Assembly: GCF_014905175.1 (NCBI RefSeq)
Contig: NC_057790.1
Location: forward strand, 21,230,469-21,294,468
Direction: 5' to 3'
Length of the DNA stretch: 64,000 nt
DNA from: Aphidius gifuensis
Taxonomy: Eukaryota; Arthropoda; Insecta; Hymenoptera; Braconidae
The position numbers were made by a program, and so were the translations under genes. The notes beneath the pieces are model-generated. The model was not told the origin of the DNA, searched no databases, and saw only the letters and a list, made by a program, of their open reading frames with translations. Each line of letters begins with the position of its first letter. The stretch's first letter is position 1. This document shows positions 24,646 through 34,700 of the stretch, piece by piece.

Positions 24646-27600
24646 ATGGAGGGTGTTCGTGATGAAGATAGAAACAAACGTTTAAAAATGTTGGAGGATA
24701 AAATAAAAGATCCAAGAAGTGTATCAAATATTGATTGTTTATTAGATACTGTACAGGCACTTGTTGCTGATTGTGATCATTCAAGTGTTAAACGAATGAA
24801 AAATATTGAAACTTATATGAATCGATGTAAGTATAAATTTAATTTAAATCAATGTTGATGTTAATGTTAATAAATTTTTTATTATTAATCTAATTATATT
24901 ATTGTAAATTATTATTTACAGATGATTCAGTTGCTCGTGATATATGTAAAATGCGCATGCGTACTGATGATTTTACATTAATTAAAGTAATTGGACGTGG
25001 TGCATTTGGTGAAGTACAATTGGTACGTCATAATTCAACAAAAAAAGTATATGCTATGAAATTATTGAGTAAATTTGAAATGATAAAACGTTCAGATTCA
25101 GCATTTTTTTGGGAAGAACGTGATATAATGGCACATGCAAATTCCGAATGGATTGTACAATTACATTTTGCATTTCAAGATAATAAATATCTTTATATGG
25201 TTATGGATTATATGCCTGGTGGTGATTTAGTTACTTTAATGGGTAATTATGATGTACCAGAAAAATGGGCAAAATTTTATTGTGCTGAAGTTGTATTAGC
25301 ACTTGATGCTATTCATAATATGGGTTTTGTACATAGAGATGTTAAACCAGATAATATGTTACTTGATAAATATGGACATTTAAAACTTGCTGATTTTGGT
25401 ACATGTATGAGAATGGATAGTGATGGTTTAGTTAGATCAGATACTGCAGTTGGTACACCAGATTATATATCACCAGAAGTATTACAATCACAAGGTGGTG
25501 AAGGTGTTTATGGACGTGAATGTGATTGGTGGTCTGTTGGTGTATTTTTATATGAAATGTTAGTTGGTGATACACCATTTTATGCTGATTCACTTGTTGG
25601 TACATATTCAAAAATTATGGATCATCGTAATTCATTAGAATTTCCAACTGAATTTGATATATCTGAATTAGCTAAAAATTTAATATCAGCATTTTTAATT
25701 GATCGTAATAATAGATTAGGTAGAAATGGTATTGATGAAATTAAATTACATCCATTTTTTAATAATGATCAATGGACATTTGATAATTTACGTGAATGTG
25801 TACCACCAGTTGTACCAGAATTATCTGGTGATGATGATACAAGTAATTTTGATGAAGTTGAAAAAGAAGATACATCTGAAGAAAGTTTTCCAATACCAAA
25901 AGCATTTTCTGGTGATCATTTACCATTTATTGGTTTTACATATTCTGGTGATTATAAATATCTTAATAATAATAATAATAATAATAGTAATAATAATAAT
26001 AATTGTGGTAATGAAAGTGTTGATGGACATGATAATCATATTAATAATAATGGTATTATTAATGATGATATTAAAATAACACAATTAGAAAATATAATTG
26101 AAAATGAAAAAAGACAAGTTGAACTATTAGAACAACGTCATCGTACATTAACAACACAATTTGAAGAATTAACACAACGTGAAATAATATTACGTGATGA
26201 AGCTGGACGTGCTGATAAAGATTTAACAATATTACGACATAATTATAAAGAAATACAACGACGTATTGATCATGAAATTGATTTACGTAGAAAAGCTGAA
26301 AATTTATTAGCTGATTTAAAAAAAAAATTTGATGATGAACAAAATAAAAGAGCTAGAGATGCAACAACATTTCAACAAACATCTGATAGAGTACGTACAC
26401 TTGAAAAACAAATTAAAGAAATGCAATCAAAACTTGAAAGAGATACTGAATCAGCAACAAGAGTTAGAAATTTATCAACTGAAGTTGCTGTTGGACGTGA
26501 AACAATAAAACAATTAGAAAATGAATTACAACAATCAAAAATATTATTACAAACACAAACAGATGTATTACAACAAGAAGTTGCAACATTACAAGGACAA
26601 TTATCAAAAGAACGTAGTTCAAGAAGTCAAGCATCAAATTTAACAGCTGAACTTGAATCACGTTTATCATCATTATATACTGAACTTGAACGTAGTCGTG
26701 AAAAAGAAGAAAAAGCAACACAAGATAATAGACAACTTAATGAACGTGTATCAGCATTAGAAAAAGAAGCAGCTAGTTTATCATTGGAACTTAAAGCAGT
26801 ACAATCAAAATATAAACAAGAAGTTCTTGCACATCATGAGACTGAAAGATCAAGAATGTTATCAAAAGAAGAAGCAAATATGGAAGCTGTAAAAGGTAAG
26901 TTTTTTTGTTTGTTTATTGAATTTAATTTTTTTTTTTTAAATATCGAAATTTAAAATTATTATTATTGTTGTTATAAACATGCTATGCAGAAAAATTTAA
27001 CAATGTTATAACAGGTAAAAGCTCAAATTTATTTTAATTAATTTATTAAAACTTTTCATTATTAACTTTTTTTTTTTCTTTAATTTATTCTGCTGCGATA
27101 ATTTAATCTTTTGATTGACTTACTACGAGTATGTAATATAATTTATTTATATTTATGTATATATATTGATGTCTATGAAAGGTATATTATTATTAAATGA
27201 ATTGATTAATTTTTTTTATTAGCTTTACAAGTCAAGCTCAATGAAGAAAAAAATGGCAGACAAAGAGCTGAATTATTGGCACAAGAAAAAGAACGTCAAA
27301 CATCAATGTTGTCAGTTGATTATCGTCAAATACAACAAAGATTACAAAAACTTGAGGGTGAACATAGACAGGAAGTTGAAAAAGTTAAAGCATTACAAGG
27401 ACAAGTTGAACAAGAACAACAAAAACGTAATGTATTACAAACAGAATTAGCACAACAATCATCAGATGCTGGTAGATTACGTGCACGTGAACAACAGCTT
27501 GTTGTTGAAGTTGGTCAATTACGTGAAGCTAAACGTCAAATTGAAGAAGAATTACATAATTTAAAAACACAAAGAAATGTTGATTTATTACAAACAAAAG

Positions 27601-29749
27601 AATTACAAGAACAACTTGAAGCTGAAGCATATTTTTCAACATTATATAAAACTCAAACACAAGAATTACGTGAAGAACTTGATGAAAAAACTCGTATACA
27701 ACAAGAATCAGATGAAGAAAGAATTTCATTGGTACATCAATTACAATTATCATTAGCACGTGGTGATAGTGAAGCATTAGCACGTTCAATTGCTGAAGAA
27801 ACAGTTGCTGATTTAGAAAAAGAACGTACAATGAAAGAATTAGAATATAAAGATGGTCTTGTTAAACATCATCATGAAATTGCAACAAAAGAACAAATTA
27901 TCAATAGATTAAAAGATAATGAAAATGAATTAAAAAAAAATATTGAACAACATATTAAAGATAAAGATGAACTTAATAAAAAAATTAAAGAAAATAATGA
28001 TGAACTTATTAAATCACAAATTGATCAAGATGAAGTTGATAAATTAAATGCTAAAGTTAAAACTGAACAATTATTAAAACAACAAGCAATTAATAAATTA
28101 ACACAAGTACTTAATAGAAAAGATATGGTTGTGGTACATGGTGGTAAAAATAAAAAAGCATCATCTGCTGATTTACGTAGAAAAGAAAAAGAATGTCGTA
28201 GATTACAACAAGAAATAACACAAGAACGTGAAAAATATTCACAATTTACAGCTAAATTTCAAAAAGATTTTCAAGATTTACAAGCTCAACTTGTTGAAGA
28301 AAATCAATCAAAATTACGTTTACAAATGGAATTAGATTCAAAAGATTCAGAAATTGAAACATTACAAATGAAAATATCATCAATGAATTCAGAAACAGCA
28401 AGTGTATCATCAATTGAAAATGATGGTGATGATTCTGTATTACCAGATCATGGTGCAAGAAGACTTGAAGGATTTTTACATGTACCAAATAAACAAAATA
28501 TTAAAAGACACGGTTGGAAAAAACAACTTGTTAAGCTTTCATGTTAGATCAGTTACACAAGGTGATGTTATTAGAGCAGACGCCAAAGATATTCCTAGGA
28601 TATTTCAGGTTATTATTATTTAATCATTTATTAATTTAATAATTTAATTAATTATTATTATAATAAAAGTTTTATTATATTTTTTAGTTACTTTATGCTG
28701 GTGAAGGTGAAGCAAGACGTCCTGGTGATGAAGGAAATACATTACCAACTCCAGAGTTACCTCAATTGACTGATAAACCTGGTACTCAACCAGTTAAAGG
28801 TCATGAATTTATTTCAATATCATATCACATGCCAACAACATGTGAAGTATGCTCTAAACAACTTTGGCACATGTTTAGACCACCACCAGCACTTGAATGT
28901 CGAAGTATGCTAATTAATATTTGATTTATTTTTTTTGTTTTTTATTTGTAAATATTAAATTATTATATATATTTTTTTTAGGATGTCATATAAAAGTACA
29001 TAAAGAACATCAAAAAGAAGATACGATTGCACCTTGTAAATTACATTATGATCCAAATAGTGCACGTGAACTTTTATTACTTGCTGGTAGTCCAGATGAT
29101 CAAAAATATTGGGTAACACGTTTATCAAGACGCATACAAAAATGTGGATATAAAGCAAATTCACATGTTGATTGTACTGGACAACGTGTATCACCAAGGT
29201 AGCGTAGAGATAAAAAATAATAATGGAAAAAAATATTTTATACAAATAAATGAAAAAAAAAAATACAACAAGTAGCTTTTTGTTTTTGTGAAAACGCATG
29301 ATTGGGTAATTTAAAGTTATACTTTTACTTGTTTTTAAGTATGTATATTTTTTTTTCTTCTAAATTAAGCTTTGTTTTTTTTTAAGCTACATTTTTTGGA
29401 AATGGTTTGTAATGTCAAATATATATTTGCATATATATTTTACACGTGCATGTTATTGATGTATATCTTTTACTTTTTTTTAAATTTATTTTTTATAATT
29501 ATTATTAAATATATATGCTACTGCTATTTTTTTTTATTGTTATTGTCTTTAGAAAATTGGTATTTATTTTATTTTATTTTTTTTATTGTGATGTTGTTGC
29601 TTTTATTTTCTTTGTATATTATTTATTATTTTAAATTGAAAAATTTCAAATTATATTACAGAGAATCAACAAGATCAACACTCAAGCCATTTTTATCTGT
29701 TCAACAAAGATCTGCAACTTTACCAGCAAATGCAAGCATGGGAAAATAA
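24646..29749 (+). CDS. Rok: Rho-associated kinase (ROCK/Rok), with a broken PH domain in this sequence
   Basis: Exons 24646-24826, 24922-26895, 27223-28608, 28688-28904, 28982-29198 and 29662-29749. The kinase domain (from about residue 78) has GRGAFGEV, the ATP lysine in VYAMK (K107), HRDVKPDN (D200), DFG (D218) and GTPDYISPEVL, then an AGC hydrophobic tail. A poly-Asn linker (25965-26010) leads into a coiled coil of about 700 residues, the Rho-binding segment (SADLRRKEKECRRLQQEI), a PH domain split by a C1 zinc finger (HEFISISYHMPTTCEVC, CHIKVHKEH), and a short tail. ROCK is the RhoA-GTP effector that phosphorylates myosin light chain and its phosphatase. After GWKKQ at 28526 about 30 codons of the PH domain are absent and the frame shifts: one frame stops at 28547 and homology resumes one frame over at 28540 (HVRSVTQGDV). 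No intron fits there. The rest is intact, so I read this as one gene with a local deletion or sequence error. Confidence 0.93.
26991..27014 (+). other. Rok: candidate 24-nt microexon of Rho kinase
   Basis: Between coding exons 2 and 3, an acceptor (CTATGCAG) and a donor (GTAAAA) enclose 24 nt. Exon 2 ends with one base of a codon, and inserting the microexon gives E-K-F-N-N-V-I-T and then restores the same phase, so the coiled coil would gain eight residues (one more heptad plus one) without a break. It may be optional or constitutive; skipping also preserves frame. Confidence 0.5.
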
Positions 29750-31724
29750 AAACGAAATCAATTTTTTTTTTTTCTTTGATTAATTTTTTCTCTAATTATT
29801 ATACAAATTTGATGAAGCTAAAAAGCTCGCCAGTGCTATTAATCATGTTGCTTCGTTATGATAATAGAACCTGATAAAAAACAACAAGAAAAAAAAAAAG
29901 AAAAACGAATCTCAATTGTCAAAAGCACAATCAATTTATTTCGTTTTTTTTTTTTTTTTCAAATACATATTTGCCATTTATCGCGAGTCTTTCTTGCCAA
30001 GTGCCAGGGAATTGAGTCTTATAATAATAAAATTTTTGACAAATTCTTTTTTTTTTTTCCAGTTTTCTATTTAGAAAAAAACATAAATGGGATATTATTA
30101 TTATTATTATTTTTTTAAGAATATTTTTTTTTTTTTTTTTGATTTACCGAAAAAATTTGATCGTTAATATTTTCTCTGCGAAGGAATTGTGTTTATTATT
30201 AATTATATAAATTTATATATATCCATAATGAAAAAATACGATTCAGAGTTCTGATCATTTTTATAGTATTATTACTTTAACATGTAATAAGGTTGAATTA
30301 AAATTTGATATAATGTTTAAACGGTTTAAAACATAAATTAAATGTCTTTATATTTTGGATGATTTATTATTGATTTTTTTTATTTTTTAATTATACAAAT
30401 CAAACGACAAAGATGATGATGATAATGATGATGATGATTAAATGAGGTCCAAGTGTTTTATTGTATAGTAGATTTTATGATTATTATAAATACGATTAGA
30501 TACTTAATAATTTTTCAACTTTACAAAAAAAAAAATAATATGTGATTAATACATTTGAACGCGCATCAACAATTTGATACAACATTTTTTTGATGTTTTT
30601 TTTTTTTCGACTAATGAATCTCTTGAATTTTTTTGCAAGTTAATTATTTAAATGCCCAATTCATCTGGTGCTATTATTTATCAATGTAACAATAATAACA
30701 AGACGATAATTATGAGAGCAAGGATAGTGCCAACGAAATAAATCAACTTGAAAATTTTATAACGAAATTTTTTTTTTTTTCGTTTTTAAATTTAATGTAT
30801 ATTCAAACTAGACTGCCCCTGTGCCTTCTCGTCCATGCTCTCAATCAATGTGAGTCCTTTTTTATAAAATATTTAAAAAGAAATAGTTGAAATTTATATT
30901 TAAAAAAAAAAAGAAATACAACAATTATGGAAAAATGAAAAAAAACCTTGTTACGTTAGTTATTTACAATTTGTATAATATTAATTATATATTATTACAA
31001 TTAAAAATATTTTGTAGATAATATGTAAATGTTGACTTACTGAAATTATAATAATTATTTTTTTTTTAAATTGTGAATGATGTTTTACAGTAAATATAAA
31101 TTTTTAACAATATCTTAAATAATTTATGAAAACATTATGATTATTTTTAAATCAATTATATAACAGAAATTTATTTATTTTTTATTATTTAAACATTTAT
31201 TTATTAATATAATAATTGTCATGATTATTTATTTTTTTCTTTTCTATATCATTGCTTGTTTTTGTTTATCTGGAATTTTTTTTACTTTTCATTTTAAAGA
31301 TATTGCCAACTAACAGGAATTTTTATTTCTATAATATTTTTTTTTCTATTTATGATTTAAAAATTATTAACTTGAATATATATACAACATTGAATATCTA
31401 TTTTGAAATTCTATGTTTATATTTTTTTTTAAATTTTGTAAATAGTGGTGGTTCAATTAAAAAGACACATGCATGGTTGAATACACGAAGGGAAGATATT
31501 TAAGTTTAGTTATAAATAAAATTTAAATATTTTTATATATTTTTTTTCTAAATTAATTATTCATTATATTTTTATTATTTATGAAGCTGTAAAATGTTTT
31601 TTTTTTCTTTCTGGAATACGTAATGATTATTATGGATTTTTTTTTTTTTAATTTACTTTAATTATTTTTATTATTATATTATTGTTATTATTTTATTATA
31701 TGAATATTGACGATATTTAATAAT
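29750..31724. other. 3' region of Rho kinase and 3' flank of Schip1
   Basis: Almost 2 kb between converging genes. It is AT-rich with AATAAA-like hexamers, a (GATGAT)n patch at 30410-30440 and a less AT-rich patch at 30805-30855. The only coding-like piece is a short terminal exon candidate at 31446-31503. The remainder is presumably 3' UTR and spacer. Confidence 0.4.
31446..31503 (+). other. Rok: candidate alternative terminal exon of Rho kinase
   Basis: A pyrimidine-rich tract and AATAG acceptor precede 58 nt that are one base plus 18 codons and a TAA. The sixth Rho kinase exon ends with two bases of a codon (AG), so splicing here instead of to 29662 would give Ser followed by GGSIKKTHAWLNTRREDI. 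The peptide is not low-complexity and the codon composition differs from the surrounding AT-rich sequence. An isolated exon of an unknown gene is the alternative. Confidence 0.4.
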
Positions 31725-34700
31725 TTATTTACGAACAAAATTAACCAGATTATGATTAGCAATACAATTTTTGATAAATGTAATTTTTTGTTGAGCTAAA
31801 TAACGATGTTTTCCAATAATTGTTGATGATTGTTCTTTGATGATTTGACGTTTTTTAAATGCGCTCTCCTTGGTACCACTAAAAAAAAAAAATAAGTGCT
31901 CACCTCATACACCGACGTCTACTTATTTCTAAGAGACGATAAGGTAAGAGGAAATTGAGCGATAGAAAAAGCAAAATTTTTTTTTTTTCTTTGTGTTTTA
32001 GCAAAGCAAGATCACACACAGTGCAAATAAAAAAAAAAACAAGTAAACTTGTCGAAACATTTCTTTTATACTTATACATTCAGAAGTTTTTTTTTTTTTT
32101 GCTATAATAATATTTAACGAGTTTATATAAAATTTCTTGGAATAATAAAATATGAAAATAAAATACTGAAAGTACTTTCTAATGGTAATCATAAAAAAAA
32201 AAGGTAAAATTAAATTTCAATTCTTCTGAATTAAAAATAGTAGATTAACCAGTTTCGACATTTAAAAAAATTTAATTAATTTTATATAGATAAAAATAAT
32301 ACTTACAGATATCTTGTGAGATCTTCAACATCAACAAGCATTGAATCTTGTTCCATATGAAGATCATCACGTCTTAATAAACCTTCAACAAGTGCTTCAT
32401 TTAATACAGCAATTCTTGCATGAAGATCATTTGCAACAACTTGAAGTTGTGCAACATTTAATTCTGTTAATAAAACTCTTGATAATCTACGTCTATCTTC
32501 ACCTAATTGTACACCAACCTGTATAATTAATGGGTTAAATTAATTAATTTAAATTAATAAAATACTTAATTAATTTTCTTTTTTGTTTTTTACCTTTTCA
32601 AGACTAGATCGAACCATTTCAGTTATTGGACTTTGTGTAAGTCTTTGTCTTTCAACTTCCATTTGCATATGTGCCATTTCTTTAGCTTGTGCAAGTGCCA
32701 TTCTAGCTTCAGTTTGTAATCTAGCTTGTCTTGCAAAAAAATCAGCTTCATCAATTGGTCCATCAATACCACTTTTTTCAAGTCTCAATGATGGAAGATT
32801 TAATATTTGTGGTCTACTTGCTGCAGCAATATTTGTTTGTTTAATAATATTATTATTTTTTTGTATTTTTTTAATACTTGGTGATGATTCTGTTTCTGAA
32901 CTTGGTGATTCATTGTCTGATGGTGTTTCATTCATAAAACATATTTGAAGATTCATACCTATTATTAATAAAATATTTTTATTTAATTATTTTTTTATAT
33001 TAATTTTAATTTTAATATTATTATAATTACCACTTTGAAGACGTGATTGAAGACTTGGTTTTTTTCCACGTTCTGTTTTAATGTCATCAGCATCTGGACC
33101 CATTGCAAGTCGTTTACGAATTTCTTCTCTGTCATTTCGACGCTATAAAAAATAAAATTACACTGAGAAAAAAAACTTCTGACATTTTATTCGGCTTGTG
33201 CTTTTGAAAAGAAATAATTTTTTTTTTTTATATAAATTATAATCAGTTTGTGGAGAAAGAAAGTTCGAAAATTTATTACAGATGGTGTTTTGTCGAGATT
33301 TTCGTCAAGGAAAAACTTCAGTATCCACGGACATAACACTTCGGCTGACTATTCTTTCGAACGACAGGGGTAAGGCGTTTCGACTGAATATAAATGTTGA
33401 TGATGGTTTTTATCGTTTTTTAAATGAAGTACTATTTGTTTTAATTAATAAATTATTTAATCAAATGATAATAAGCAAATGTAAAATTCTTTTGACAAAT
33501 TTTGTTACAAACAATTAAATTATTGTTTACAAATCAATTTTAGCTTAATTTAAATAATAAAAGTTTATTAAATTTGAATTACCAAAAATTATTGAAAAAG
33601 AAATTTCTCATTTTATTAATTTTTTTTTCGTCATTTCATATTTATTTTGTTCATAGGGTCAATATATATTATTTGTTCCTAAAATTTATCGAAACCTGAA
33701 CCCTTCGTCGCATGCTGAATGTAAAATTTTACTTGCATATTTATCCTTGAATATGAAGAAAATGTTAATGTTATGTTTATTTTTTAATTGTCGATATCAA
33801 TTATTAAATATCAAAGAAAAATTTATTGTTTTATTATAATAAATATAATGCATGCTTCTTAGACATAAAAATTGTTTTTTAACTAAATTATTTATTTTTC
33901 ATCATAACTGAGAGTATTAATTTGAATATAAAATATATAATGAGGTCGGGATGCAATAACATCGTCGAGCGCCGAAGTCAAAGTATGTTGCCGTGGGTGA
34001 AAATTAAAATTGTAAATTGATAAAAAAATAAAGTCGTCGATAAAATTAAAATACATGTTTTTCTCTAAATTTTTTTTATGTTTGTTTATAAAAACGAAAT
34101 GAAAAATACTTTTTAAATCATATAACTGAGACACCTTTATTTATTCCGAAATTTTGATCATGAAGCGTCGATAACAAAGTTGTCTCATTTATTCATATTG
34201 TTTATTTTTTATTATATGATTATTTAATGTCGACAATGTGTCTAACTTTGAATGAAAATGAGTCCTGAAATGGCAATTCGTCAACTTGTCAGTTGCTTGT
34301 TGAGCAGTATCAAGTTTTTACAAATTTTCAGATATTTTTAATAATTATTTACTGAGTTATTAATTTAACAACAAATTGCGAGCTGCCGTTAGGGCTATGT
34401 ATGCGTGATCGTCAGCCCCCTCTCTCGCGAACGCGTATGTTCGCGCGTTTGTATATCCATATAAATACAAACAGTATACGCGCAATTTGTTGTTAAATTA
34501 ATAACTCAGTAAATAATTAAAAAAAATATCTGAAAATTTGTAAAAAACTTCTTGATATACTGCTCAACAATATTGCCACTGACAAGTTACTCAATTTTTA
34601 AATTTCTCCGACTCTTTTTTCATTCAAAGTTAGACACATTGAATTTTTCCTCGACATTAAATAATCATATAATAAAAATTAAACAATATGAATAAATGAG

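Noticed and set aside
28402..28623. Separate small gene after the Rho kinase stop at 28547
   Set aside because: Its C-terminal part continues ROCK PH homology and then splices into the PH-C1 exons, so it is the same gene after a local frameshift.
33282..33518. 78-codon ORF inside the foldback element
   Set aside because: It has no transposase motif and its mirror copy in the other arm is not open, so it is not a conserved coding frame.
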